Assembly: GCF_030704685.1 (NCBI RefSeq) | Contig: NZ_JAUZDX010000009.1 | Location: 1 to 64,000 of the forward strand | Direction of reading: 5' to 3' | Origin: Acidovorax sp. A1169 | Lineage (GTDB): Bacteria; Pseudomonadota; Gammaproteobacteria; Burkholderiales; Burkholderiaceae_C | Length of the DNA stretch: 64,000 bases | Part shown: positions 7,385 through 16,015 of the stretch, piece after piece | Position numbering within the stretch: position 1 is the first letter of the stretch | How the letters are laid out: the number at the start of each line of letters is the position of its first letter | Program-made: the position numbers and the translations under genes | Notes under the pieces: generated by a model | Told to the model about the DNA's origin: nothing | Seen by the model: the letters and a program-made list of their open reading frames with translations, nothing else | Database searches by the model: none

Positions 7385-8134
7385 TCAGGCCACCTCGGCC
7401 GGGGCGTGCGCAGCCCCGCCCATGCCCAGGTAGGTGTCGATGATTCGGCGGTCGTTGAGCAGGTCCTGCGCGGCACCCGTGAGCGCCACGGCGCCCATTT
7501 CGAGCACGTAGGCCCGGTCAGCCACGCGCAGTGCGGCGCGCGCGTTCTGCTCCACCAGCAGCACCGACACGCCATGCGCCCGCAGCGAGGACACCACCTG
7601 CAGCACCTCGCGCACGATGAGCGGGGCCAGGCCGAGCGAGGGCTCGTCGAGCATCAAGAGGCGCGGGCGCGCCATCAGCGCACGGCCGATGGCCAGCATC
7701 TGCCGCTCGCCGCCCGAGAGCGTGGAGGCCAATTGCGGGCGGCGCTCGCGCAGGCGCGGGAATATCTCGAACACCTCGTCCATGCGCTGCGCCTGGTCGC
7801 GCTGGCCACGGCGCCAGCGCGAAAAGCCGCCCAGGAGCAGGTTGTCCTCCACCGACATCTCGCCGAAGAGCTCGCGCTTTTCGGGCACCAGGGCCACACC
7901 GCGCGCCACCATGGCCTCCACGCTGGGGCGCACGATGCGCTCGCCGGCCAGGGTGATGGCGCCGGTGGCCGGCAAAAGGCCCATGGCCGCGCACAGCAAG
8001 GTGGTCTTGCCCGCGCCATTAGGGCCGATGACGGTGACGATCTCGCCCTCGTTCACGTCCAGGTGCACCTGGTGGACGGCCTCCACCTGGCCGTACGACA
8101 CGGAGAGGTCCTGCAGTTGCAGCAAGGCGGTCAT
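7385..8134 (-). CDS. livF: ABC transporter ATP-binding protein, LivF type
   Basis: 249 residues. Walker A is GPNGAGKT at 37-44, the signature is LSGGERQML, and Walker B is LLMLDEPSLGL, followed by LLVEQNARAAL, the LivF form of the switch histidine region (VEQN). It is one of the two ATPases of a branched-chain-type importer. The ATG overlaps the stop of the livM-livG fusion in ATGA, so translation is coupled. The neighbouring paa operon suggests the system may import phenylacetate or related aromatic acids rather than amino acids (inference). Confidence 0.9.
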   Translation of the reverse strand: MTALLQLQDLSVSYGQVEAVHQVHLDVNEGEIVTVIGPNGAGKTTLLCAAMGLLPATGAITLAGERIVRPSVEAMVARGVALVPEKRELFGEMSVEDNLLLGGFSRWRRGQRDQAQRMDEVFEIFPRLRERRPQLASTLSGGERQMLAIGRALMARPRLLMLDEPSLGLAPLIVREVLQVVSSLRAHGVSVLLVEQNARAALRVADRAYVLEMGAVALTGAAQDLLNDRRIIDTYLGMGGAAHAPAEVA

Positions 8135-10044
8135 GCGGTGGCTCCTTTGGTGGCAGTGGCGGCAGGCAGGTCGTCGTCGGCCCCGCCCAGGTAGGCGTCG
8201 AGCACGCGCTGGTTGCTCTGCACCTGTGCGGGCGTGCCCTCGGCGATCACGGTGCCGAACTCCAGCACCGTGATGCGGTCGGCCAGGTTCATCACGAACT
8301 CCATGTCGTGTTCCACCACCAGGATGCCCAGGCCCTCGGCGCGCAGCTGGCGCAGCAGGTCGGCCAGGGCCTTCTTTTCCAGGTGGCGCAGGCCGGCGGC
8401 AGGCTCGTCGAGCAGCAGGATGGCCGGCTGGCCGGCCAGGGCGCGTGCGATTTCCACGATGCGCTGCTGCCCCAGGGCCAGCGAGGCGGCGGGCCCATCA
8501 GCATGGGCGCCCAGGCCGCAGCGCTCGATCTGGCGGCGCGCCTCGGCCAGCAGGGCGGCTTCTTCGGCGCGGTCCAGCCGCAGCATCGAGGCCAGCCAGC
8601 CACGGTGGGCGCGCTGGTGGGCACCCAGGGCGACGTTCTCGACCACGCTGCGCTGGCCCAGCAGGCGCACATGCTGGAAGGTGCGCGCCATGCCCAGGCG
8701 GGCAAAGGCGCGCGAGGGGCGGCGCAGCATGGCCTGGTCCACCATGCGCACCTCGCCCTCGGTGGCGTCGTCCACGCCCGAGATCATGTTGAAGAAGGTG
8801 CTCTTGCCAGCGCCGTTGGGGCCGATCAGTGCATGCACCTCACCGGCCTTGACGTCCATGGAGACGTTGTTGTTGGCGACCAGCCCGCCAAAGCGCTTGG
8901 TCACGTTGCGCGCCTGCAGCAGCACCGTGCCGGGCGCTGGCAGCGTGCGCTGCGCCAGTTGCATGGCCTGGCGCACGGCACGCGGCGCCTCGCGGCGCAG
9001 CCAGCGCTCGCCCAGGCGGTTCAGCGTGGGCCACAGGCCGTCGGCAAAGCGCTGCAGCACGAAGACCATGAGCAGGCCGAAGACGATGACCTCGAAGTTG
9101 CCGCTGGTGCCCAGCAGCGAGGGCAGCACGTCCTGCAGTTTCTCCTTGAGCAGGGTGATCAGCGTGGCGCCCAGCACCGCACCCCAGAGGTGGCCGGCGC
9201 CGCCGACCACGGCCATGAACAAATACTCGATGCCGATGTTGAGGTTGAACGGCGTGGGGCTCACGAAGCGCTGCAAATGCGCGTACAGCCAGCCCGAGAT
9301 CGCCGCCAGCAGCGCGGCCAGCACGAAGAGCTTGATGCGGTAGTGCGCCGTGTCCACGCCCATGGACTCGGCCATCACCCGCCCGCCCTTGAGCGCGCGG
9401 ATGGCACGGCCCTCGCGCGAGTCGAGCAGGTTGTGCAGCAGCCACAGCGACACCAGCAGCACCGCCCAGATCAGCACGCCGATGGCGCGCGGCGAAGCCA
9501 GAGAGAACCCGGCCACGATGAGCGGTGGCACGCCGGTGATACCTGTCTGCCCACCCAGGAACTCCATGTTGCCGAACAGGTAGTACAGCGACAACCCCCA
9601 GGCGATGGTGCACAGCGGCAGGTAGTGACCCGAGAGCTTGAGCGTGACCGAACCCAGGCCCCAGGCCAGCGCGAAGGTGATCAAAAGGCCCAGCACCAGC
9701 CCCACCCAGGGCAGGCCGGCCATGCCGACGATGCCCGAAAGCGCCTGCACCGAGGCCGGCGCCGTGCAGATCCAGGCCGTGGCATAGGCGCCGACGCCCA
9801 CGAAGGCGGCCTGGCCAAACGAGGTCATGCCGCCCACACCGGTGAGCATGACCAGGCCTGCCGCCACGATGGCGTACAGCCCGATGTAGCTGAGCATGAC
9901 CACGGTGAAGTCGGGCAGCCAGCCCCAGCACAGGGCCAGCAGCGCAACGCCGGCCAGGGTGAGCTGGGTGCGCGTGACGATGCCGCGCGATGTGGGTGCG
10001 GCTTGTGCGCTGGCGGCCATATCGGTCTTGACGGGCGTGCTCAT
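8131..10044 (-). CDS. LivM-LivG fusion: permease and ATP-binding domains in one chain
   Basis: 637 residues. Residues 1 to about 345 are a LivM-type permease with around ten hydrophobic segments and the LivM motif GGMTSFGQAAFVGVGAYA near 70-87. Residues from about 374 onward are a LivG-type ATPase with Walker A GPNGAGKS at 408-415, QHVRLL, Walker B AILLLDEPAAGL and LVVEHDMEFVMNLAD. The ABC signature reads LALGQQ instead of the canonical LSGGQ, a common LivG variation. Fusing permease and ATPase fixes one copy of each per half-transporter. Overlaps of four bases with livH and livF show an operon. Confidence 0.9.
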   Translation of the reverse strand: MSTPVKTDMAASAQAAPTSRGIVTRTQLTLAGVALLALCWGWLPDFTVVMLSYIGLYAIVAAGLVMLTGVGGMTSFGQAAFVGVGAYATAWICTAPASVQALSGIVGMAGLPWVGLVLGLLITFALAWGLGSVTLKLSGHYLPLCTIAWGLSLYYLFGNMEFLGGQTGITGVPPLIVAGFSLASPRAIGVLIWAVLLVSLWLLHNLLDSREGRAIRALKGGRVMAESMGVDTAHYRIKLFVLAALLAAISGWLYAHLQRFVSPTPFNLNIGIEYLFMAVVGGAGHLWGAVLGATLITLLKEKLQDVLPSLLGTSGNFEVIVFGLLMVFVLQRFADGLWPTLNRLGERWLRREAPRAVRQAMQLAQRTLPAPGTVLLQARNVTKRFGGLVANNNVSMDVKAGEVHALIGPNGAGKSTFFNMISGVDDATEGEVRMVDQAMLRRPSRAFARLGMARTFQHVRLLGQRSVVENVALGAHQRAHRGWLASMLRLDRAEEAALLAEARRQIERCGLGAHADGPAASLALGQQRIVEIARALAGQPAILLLDEPAAGLRHLEKKALADLLRQLRAEGLGILVVEHDMEFVMNLADRITVLEFGTVIAEGTPAQVQSNQRVLDAYLGGADDDLPAATATKGATA

Positions 10045-11069
10045 TCCTCATCCTCCACATGGCGGCTGTTGAGCGAGCGCCACCACAGCACGGGCACGAT
10101 CAGGGTGAACACGAGAACCTCCTTGTAGGCACTGGCCCAGAACGAAGCGAAGGCCTCCAGCTGCCCCACCAGCAGGGCACCGGCCAGCGCCATGGGGTAG
10201 CTGGCCAGCCCGCCCACGATGGCCGCGACGAAGCCCTTGAGGCCGATCAGGAAACCCGTGTCGTAGTACACGGTAGTGAGCGGCGCGATCAACAGGCCCG
10301 AGACGGCGCCGATCAGCGCAGCCAGGGCAAAACTCACGTCGCCCGAGAGTTCGGTGGGGATGCCCATGAGGCGTGCCCCCACGCGGTTGATGGCCGTGGC
10401 GCGCAGCGCCTTGCCGACCATGGAGCGGCCGAAGAACAGGAACAGCAGCATCACCAGCGCCAGCGTGACGCCCAGCACCACCAGCGACTGGCCCGAGACG
10501 GGGATGCCACCGAGGTCGAAGCGCGCCTCCGAGAACGGCGGCGTGCGCGAGCCTTCGGCACCGAAGAACAACAGGCCCAGGCCCACCAGAACGCCATGCA
10601 GCGCTACCGAGACTATGAGCAGCATCAGCACCGTGGCATCGGCCAGCGGCCGGAAGGCCAGGCGGTACAGCAGCGGCCCCATGGGCGTGATGAGCACCAG
10701 CGTGGTGAAGGCCTGCATGCCCAGCGAGGTCGGCCGCAGCCCGAGGATCAGCCCGGCGGCCACCAGCGGCAGCACCAGGCACCACACCACCGTGGCGGAC
10801 CAGTTCACGGGGCTGCCGCGCCGAAAGCGCACCGCCTCGACCACCAGCACCACGGCGGCCATCCCCAGCAGCAGCCATAGCGTGGCGGGAATGCGCCCGC
10901 CCTGCATCATGGCCATGGTCAGCGCCCCGAAGGCCACGAACTCGCCCTGGGGGATGAAGATCACCCGGGTCACGGAAAAAACCAGCACCAGCGCCAGCGC
11001 CATCAGTCCATAGATGGCGCCGTTGACAATGCCGTCCTGCCCCAGCAGCAGGGCGATCTGCAAATCCAT
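10041..11069 (-). CDS. livH: ABC transporter permease, LivH type
   Basis: 342 residues, nearly all membrane, starting MDLQIALLLGQDGIVNGAIYGLMALALVL, the standard LivH N-terminus. FIPQGEFVAFGAL and a late GLKGFVAAIVGGLASYPMALAGALL are the LivH signature loops. It pairs with the LivM domain of the next gene, whose start overlaps the livH stop by four bases. It is somewhat longer than the usual 290-300 residues because of an extra segment around residues 80-110. Confidence 0.9.
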   Translation of the reverse strand: MDLQIALLLGQDGIVNGAIYGLMALALVLVFSVTRVIFIPQGEFVAFGALTMAMMQGGRIPATLWLLLGMAAVVLVVEAVRFRRGSPVNWSATVVWCLVLPLVAAGLILGLRPTSLGMQAFTTLVLITPMGPLLYRLAFRPLADATVLMLLIVSVALHGVLVGLGLLFFGAEGSRTPPFSEARFDLGGIPVSGQSLVVLGVTLALVMLLFLFFGRSMVGKALRATAINRVGARLMGIPTELSGDVSFALAALIGAVSGLLIAPLTTVYYDTGFLIGLKGFVAAIVGGLASYPMALAGALLVGQLEAFASFWASAYKEVLVFTLIVPVLWWRSLNSRHVEDEE

Positions 11070-11179
11070 ATTCGGCTTTCTGTCTATTGAAGGCAGGTAT
11101 GCCGCAGGGCTGCGCAGGCAGCGGGCACTTCGTAGGCCGCCGCCCTCGCATCTGCGCCATCAGACCTCGCTCTGCTCGG

Positions 11180-12334
11180 TCAGGGCTGGTACTTCCAGGT
11201 GCCGTTCTCGATCTTGACCATCACGCGGGCGCGCTGGTCCAGGCCCAGGTGGTCGTTCTCGGACATGTTGAAGATGCCGTGCGCGCCGGGCACTTCCTTG
11301 ATCTGCTCCAGCGCATCGCGCAGGGCAGCACGGAACTCCACGGTGCCGGGCTTGGCCTTCTTGAGCGCGACAGGCACGGCGGCGGCCATCAGCACGCCGG
11401 CATCCCAGCCGTGGGCGCCGAAGGTGGAAACGCTGTCCTTGCCGTGGGCAGCCTCATAGGCGGCCACATAGGCGCTAGCCGATTTCTTCACCGGGTGCGA
11501 AGCAGGCAGTTGCGAGGCCACGAGCACCGGGCCCGAGGGCAGGAAGGTGCCTTCCACGTCCTTGCCACCCACGCGCAGGAAGTCGGCATTGGCCACGCCG
11601 TGGGTCTGGTAGACCTTGCCGGTAAAGCCACGCTCCTTGAGCGCCTTCTGCGGCAGCGCGGCCGGCGTGCCGGAGCCGGCGATCAGCACGGCGTCGGGCT
11701 TGGCAGAGATCATCTTCAGCGTCTGGCCGGTCACCGAGGTGTCGGTGCGCGCATAGCGCTCGTTGGCCACAATCTGGATCTTCTTGATGGCGGCGGCCTT
11801 GCCGAACTCCTGGTACCAGCCTTCGCCGTAGGCATCTGCAAAACCGATGAAGGCCACGGTCTTGATGCCGGCGTTGGCCATGTGGTCGACGATGGCCAGC
11901 GACATCATGATGTCGTTCTGCGGGGTTTTGAAGACCCATTTCTTCTTGGCGTCCATGGGCTCGACGATGCGCGCCGAGGCGGCCATGGAGATCATGGGCG
12001 TCTGCGCCTCAGCGACAACGTCGATCATGGCCAGCGAGTTGGGCGTGGTGCTCGAGCCCAGGATGATGTCGACCTTGCTTTCGCTGATCAGCTTGCGCGT
12101 GTTGCCCACGGCCGTGGTCGTGTCCGACGCGTCGTCGAGCACGATGTAGTTGACCTTCTGGCCGCCGATGGTGCGCGGCATCAGGGCGATGGTGTTCTTC
12201 TCGGGAATGCCCAGCGATGCGGCGGGGCCGGTGGCCGACACCGTGACGCCGACGGTGATGTCGGCCAGGGCAGCGCCGCAGGCCATGGCGGCAGCAGCGG
12301 CCACCAGCGCGAGTTGTGCAAAACGGAATTTCAT
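11180..12334 (-). CDS. ABC transporter substrate-binding protein, LivK type
   Basis: 384 residues. A signal peptide (MKFRFAQLALVAAAAAM, cleavage after ALA) leads into ITVGVTVSATGPAASLGIPE, a type 1 periplasmic-binding fold, and ends in ARVMVKIENGTWKYQP, typical of aromatic-acid-type LivK proteins. AGGAG lies 9 bases before ATG 12334. It sits between the TetR gene and livH, so it is probably the cognate receptor of the transporter. Co-location with the paa operon suggests phenylacetate or a related acid as ligand; this is inference. Confidence 0.9.
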   Translation of the reverse strand: MKFRFAQLALVAAAAAMACGAALADITVGVTVSATGPAASLGIPEKNTIALMPRTIGGQKVNYIVLDDASDTTTAVGNTRKLISESKVDIILGSSTTPNSLAMIDVVAEAQTPMISMAASARIVEPMDAKKKWVFKTPQNDIMMSLAIVDHMANAGIKTVAFIGFADAYGEGWYQEFGKAAAIKKIQIVANERYARTDTSVTGQTLKMISAKPDAVLIAGSGTPAALPQKALKERGFTGKVYQTHGVANADFLRVGGKDVEGTFLPSGPVLVASQLPASHPVKKSASAYVAAYEAAHGKDSVSTFGAHGWDAGVLMAAAVPVALKKAKPGTVEFRAALRDALEQIKEVPGAHGIFNMSENDHLGLDQRARVMVKIENGTWKYQP

Positions 12335-12454
12335 GCTTTGTCTCCTGTGGATAGTTGTGAAAGAAGGAAAGGGGTCAGCGCAGAGGGGCGCCCTGGCTCA
12401 GGTCCGGCTCTTCGCGGCCGGTGTGTGGTGCACGGCAAGCGTGGCTTCGCATTG

Positions 12455-13084
12455 TCATGGACGGGGAGGCCTTTCGGCCAGTGGCGGGGGCATGCGCACG
12501 GCAGGAAACCCGCCAAAGAACAGGTCGGCCACGATGGGCGCCATGGTCTCGTAGTCGAGTTCGCCATCCGGCTTGAGCCAAGTGAACATCCAGTTGATCA
12601 TGCCGAACAGCAGCATGGTCAGAGCCTTGGTCAGGCCTGCGGCATCGGTGTCGGGGCGCATCTGCGCCAGCGCCTGGGCAAAGACGGCCACCACGGCGCG
12701 CTCCTTGCCGAGGATGCGTTCGCTGTCCTCGGGCTGCAGAAAGCGCACGTCCTCGGTCAGCACGCGGTGGGCATGCTGGGCCTCGGCGTATTCCTCGACG
12801 AAGCGGTGGATCAGCTCGCGCAGCCGCGCCTCGGGTTCGAGCTGCTTGCCCTGCACCTCGTCGACCAGGGCCTGCAGGCGCGAGACATGGCCGTCGGCGA
12901 TGTGCACGAGCAGGTTGTACTTGTCGCGAAAGTAGTGGTACAGCGTGGGCTTGGACAGGCCGCAGGCCTCGGCCACCTCGTTCATCGAGGTGGCGGGGTA
13001 GCCGCGGCGTGCAAACAGTTCGGCGGCATGGCGGAGGATCATTTCGCGCTGGTCGTCGTATCCGGGGGATCGTCCTCGGGCCAT
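12455..13084 (-). CDS. paaR: TetR-family regulator, probably of the phenylacetate cluster
   Basis: 209 residues from ATG 13084. The N-terminal helix-turn-helix is at residues 34-53 (SMNEVAEACGLSKPTLYHYF) after a helix with AAELFARRGY. The rest is an all-helical ligand-binding domain with the late segment GMINWMFTWLKPDGELDY seen in PaaR-type regulators of Burkholderiales. It lies between the paa operon and the ABC transporter, on the same strand. A TetR-type palindrome is present in the paaG-paaN divergent region and is its likely target, with phenylacetyl-CoA the likely inducer (known for PaaR; inferred here). The longer frame to 13381 has no support. Confidence 0.75.
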   Translation of the reverse strand: MARGRSPGYDDQREMILRHAAELFARRGYPATSMNEVAEACGLSKPTLYHYFRDKYNLLVHIADGHVSRLQALVDEVQGKQLEPEARLRELIHRFVEEYAEAQHAHRVLTEDVRFLQPEDSERILGKERAVVAVFAQALAQMRPDTDAAGLTKALTMLLFGMINWMFTWLKPDGELDYETMAPIVADLFFGGFPAVRMPPPLAERPPRP

Positions 13085-13212
13085 GGGCAGTTTTCCTTTG
13101 CATCCGGTAATGAAGGGTTGCCATCTTGCCGCATGCCGGCGCACAGGGGGCACGCTGGCGCCCATTCTCCCCAGGGAGAAGGCGCTGTACGGCACTGCAA
13201 CAGCCGGGTTCA

Positions 13213-14298
13213 TCACCGCTCGTCGAACGACAGCACCACGCTGTCGGTCAGGGGCCGGCACTGGCAGGTGAGGACGAAGCCGGCGGCCACGTCGGCCTTG
13301 TCGAGCGCGAAGTTGCGCTCCATGCGCACCTCGCCCTGCACGCACTTGGCGCGGCAGGTGCCGCACACGCCGGACGTGCACGAAAAAGGCACCTCCAGCC
13401 CGGCGGCCGACGCGGCATCGAGGATGCTCGCCTGCCCGTCGGAGAAGGCGAACTCGCGCCTGAGGCCGTCGCGCACGATGGCGATGCGCGCGGTCTTGGC
13501 ATCGCCGGGAAGTGCCTCGTGCACCACGGCCCCCACCTGCCCGCCTGCGGGCAGGGCCACGCCGAAGCGCTCCACGTGGATGCGCTCCGCCGGCACGCCG
13601 CCCGCCAGCAGCGCGGCCTCGGCCTCGTCGTTCATCTGGAAGGGACCGCAGATGAAGGCTTCGTCGATCTTCTGCGCGGGGATCAGGGCCTTGAGGAACT
13701 CGGCGAGCTTCTCGCGGTTCACGAAGCCCATGTTCAGCGGCGCATCGGTCTGCTCGGCCGAGAACACGTGGTGCAGCACCAGGCGCGTGAGGTAGCGGTT
13801 CTTGAGGTCCTCGATCTCCTCCTTGAACATGGTGGACTGCAGCGTGCGGTTGCCATAGATCAGCGTGAAGCGGCTGCCGGGCTCGCGCGCCAACACAGTC
13901 TTCATGATGGACAGGATGGGCGTGATGCCGCTGCCGCCCGCGATGCCCAGGTAATTGCGCTGCGCATGGGGCTGTATCGGCACGAAGAAGCGGCCTTGCG
14001 GCGCCATGACCTGCAGGGTGTCGCCGACCTGCAGCTGCGCATTGATCCAGTTGGAGAACACGCCGCCGTTGACCTTGCGCACGCCCACGCGCAGCTCGGC
14101 ATCGTCGACGCCGGCGCAGATGGAGTACGAGCGGCGCAGGTCCTGGCCGCCAATGTCGGTGCGCAGCGTGAGGTACTGGCCCTGGGTGAAGCCGAACACT
14201 TCGCGCAGCTCGGGCGGCACGTCGAAGGAGACGATGACGGCCTCGGCCGTGTCGGGCTCGATGGCGCGCACGCGCAGGTGATGGAAGATGACGCTCAT
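13213..14298 (-). CDS. paaE: Phenylacetyl-CoA epoxidase reductase subunit PaaE
   Basis: 361 residues from ATG 14298. An N-terminal FAD domain with RRSYSIC and an NAD-binding domain with GIAGGSGITPILSIMK and FICGPFQMNDE are followed by a C-terminal plant-type 2Fe-2S domain with Cys-x4-Cys-x2-Cys (CTSGVCGTC) and a later Cys in LTCQC. PaaE passes electrons from NADPH to the di-iron PaaA in the PaaABCE epoxidase. It is the last paa gene, 34 bases after paaD. Length matches the family (about 355). Confidence 0.95.
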   Translation of the reverse strand: MSVIFHHLRVRAIEPDTAEAVIVSFDVPPELREVFGFTQGQYLTLRTDIGGQDLRRSYSICAGVDDAELRVGVRKVNGGVFSNWINAQLQVGDTLQVMAPQGRFFVPIQPHAQRNYLGIAGGSGITPILSIMKTVLAREPGSRFTLIYGNRTLQSTMFKEEIEDLKNRYLTRLVLHHVFSAEQTDAPLNMGFVNREKLAEFLKALIPAQKIDEAFICGPFQMNDEAEAALLAGGVPAERIHVERFGVALPAGGQVGAVVHEALPGDAKTARIAIVRDGLRREFAFSDGQASILDAASAAGLEVPFSCTSGVCGTCRAKCVQGEVRMERNFALDKADVAAGFVLTCQCRPLTDSVVLSFDER

Positions 14299-14332
14299 GT
14301 CGGTGTCTTGTATGGGGGCGTGAAAAGGGTCT

Positions 14333-14875
14333 TCACAGCGGCTTGAAGTGCTCGAAGGGCTCGCGGCAGGCCATGCAGCGGTACAGCGCCTTGCAGGCCG
14401 TGGAGCCGAACGCGGACAGGCGCTCGGTTTGCGGGCTGCCGCAGCGCGGGCAGGCCAGCGCTGGCGCAACGGCGTTGGCGCGGGGCATGAAGCGCAGCGG
14501 CACCTCGGTGCCCGGCGGCAGCGGGCCGGGCGGCGCGATGCCATAGGCCAGCAGGCGCGCACGCCCCTGCTCGGTGATCCAGTCGGTGGTCCAGGCGGGG
14601 GCGCGCTGCAGGGTGGCGTGGGCCGGGCCCAGGCCGGCGGCGTCGATGGCCGCGAGCACGTCGTGCTCGATCACCTCGGTGGCCGGGCAGCCCGAATAGG
14701 TGGGAGTGAGCACGATCTCCAGGCCCTCACCCGCCAGACGCACGTCGCGCACGATGCCCAGGTCGCACACGGAGACTGCGGGCACCTCGGGGTCGGGCAC
14801 GTTGGCGAGCACCTCCCACGCCCGCGCAATGCGCGCGTCGGCGGCTTCCGGGCGAGCAATGGCCTCGGCCATCAT
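14333..14875 (-). CDS. paaD: Phenylacetate epoxidase maturation protein PaaD
   Basis: 180 residues. An N-terminal MIP18/DUF59 domain (VPDPEVPAVSVCDLGIVRDV, TPTYSGCPATEVIEHDV) is followed by a C-terminal zinc-ribbon-like part with CPRCGS and CMACREPFEHFKPL. PaaD-type proteins are needed for iron-sulfur assembly on the epoxidase complex. The start overlaps the paaC stop (TGATGATG), so either of two adjacent ATGs (14875 or 14872) could be used, with translational coupling in both cases. Confidence 0.93.
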   Translation of the reverse strand: MMAEAIARPEAADARIARAWEVLANVPDPEVPAVSVCDLGIVRDVRLAGEGLEIVLTPTYSGCPATEVIEHDVLAAIDAAGLGPAHATLQRAPAWTTDWITEQGRARLLAYGIAPPGPLPPGTEVPLRFMPRANAVAPALACPRCGSPQTERLSAFGSTACKALYRCMACREPFEHFKPL

Positions 14876-15651
14876 CACCACACGCCCCCGGGGAAGCTGC
14901 GCTGCAGGTGCTGCATCTCGGCCAGAATGAAACCCATGTGCTCGCTGTGCACCCCCTGCTTGCCGGTGCTGCGAAACGCCGACTCCTTGGGCGTGGCCAG
15001 GCTGGCGGCGGCGAGGACCTGCGCCATCTCGTCCGTCCAGGCGCCCTGCACGTCGGCCCAGCGCGGGCCCAGGCCTGCGGCATGGGCAGCGTCCTCGACC
15101 GCATCGGAGGCGAACAGTTCGGGCGTGTAGCGCCACAGCGAAGCCAGGGCGGCCTCGGTGCGGCGGCGCGACTCGGCCGTTCCATCGCCCAGGCGCACCA
15201 CCCAGTCGGCGCAGTGCTGCTGGTGGTAACGCGCCTCCTTGAGGGCCTTGCCGGCGATGGCGGCCAGTTCGGTGTCGCTGGAGCTGGCCAGGCGCTCCCA
15301 CAGCAGCTTGAGCAGGGTGGCGACCATGGTGTTGCGCACCATGGTGAAGGCGAAGTCGCCGCGCGGCAGCTCCACCAGGGTCACGTTCACGTAGTCGCGC
15401 TCGTCGCGCAGGAAGGCCAGCTGGTCTTCGTCATGGCCGCGGCCTTCGATCTGGCCGGCCCGCGTGAGCAGCGCGCGCGCCTGGCCCACCAGGTCCAGCG
15501 CCATGTTCGCCAGGGCGATGTCTTCTTCGAGCACGGGGCCGTGGCCGCACCATTCGGACAGGCGCTGGCCCAGGATCAGGCAGGTATCGCCGATGCGCAG
15601 CAGGTACTGCACGGCCGGGTCCTGGCTGGTGTGGATGCTGGTGGCTTGCAT
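14875..15651 (-). CDS. paaC: Phenylacetyl-CoA epoxidase structural subunit PaaC
   Basis: 258 residues from ATG 15651, an all-helical ferritin-like protein: YLLRIGDTCLILGQRLSEWCGHGP, then DLVGQARALLTRAGQ and EARYHQQHCADWVVRLGDG. PaaC lacks the di-iron ligands of PaaA and forms the stabilising partner in the PaaAC heterodimer. It starts 11 bases after the paaB stop and ends in overlap with paaD. Confidence 0.94.
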   Translation of the reverse strand: MQATSIHTSQDPAVQYLLRIGDTCLILGQRLSEWCGHGPVLEEDIALANMALDLVGQARALLTRAGQIEGRGHDEDQLAFLRDERDYVNVTLVELPRGDFAFTMVRNTMVATLLKLLWERLASSSDTELAAIAGKALKEARYHQQHCADWVVRLGDGTAESRRRTEAALASLWRYTPELFASDAVEDAAHAAGLGPRWADVQGAWTDEMAQVLAAASLATPKESAFRSTGKQGVHSEHMGFILAEMQHLQRSFPGGVW

Positions 15652-15662
15652 GGCGGTCGCTC

Positions 15663-15992
15663 TCACATGTGGTCCACGGACTCGGGCAGCACGTAGAAGG
15701 TGGGGTGGCGGTAGACCTTGTCCTGCGCGGGATCGAAGTACATGGCCTTCTCGCCCGGGTCGCTGGCCACGATCTGGTCGGAGCGCACGACCCAGACGCT
15801 GGTGCCTTCCTGGCGGCGGGTGTAGACGTCGCGCGCCAGCTGGATGGCCATGCGCGGGTCGGCCGCATGCAGGCTGCCGCAGTGCTTGTGGTCGAGGCCG
15901 GCCTTGCTGCGCACGAACACTTCCCACAGCGGCCATTCGGTGGCCATGGCGGGATCGGCAGCAGGGGTGGAGGGGGTGGATGGGATCGTCAT
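15663..15992 (-). CDS. paaB: Phenylacetyl-CoA epoxidase subunit PaaB
   Basis: 109 residues from ATG 15992, or 94 from an in-frame ATG at 15947 that gives MATEWPLWEVFVRSK, closer to the family's usual start. The core WEVFVRSKAGLDHKHCGSLHAAD, then NARDVYTRR-like LARDVYTRRQEG and VWVVRSDQI, is typical PaaB. PaaB bridges the PaaAC dimers in the epoxidase. No strong ribosome site precedes either start; the first 15 residues (Pro/Thr/Ala-rich) may be an extension. Confidence 0.93.
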   Translation of the reverse strand: MTIPSTPSTPAADPAMATEWPLWEVFVRSKAGLDHKHCGSLHAADPRMAIQLARDVYTRRQEGTSVWVVRSDQIVASDPGEKAMYFDPAQDKVYRHPTFYVLPESVDHM

Positions 15993-16015
15993 GGGGTATC
16001 TCGAATTGGGAAGGC

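Noticed and set aside
12344..12352. TGTGGATAG upstream of the substrate-binding protein as a DnaA box
   Set aside because: A single site with a mismatch at the last position and no neighbouring boxes; chance occurrence is likely.
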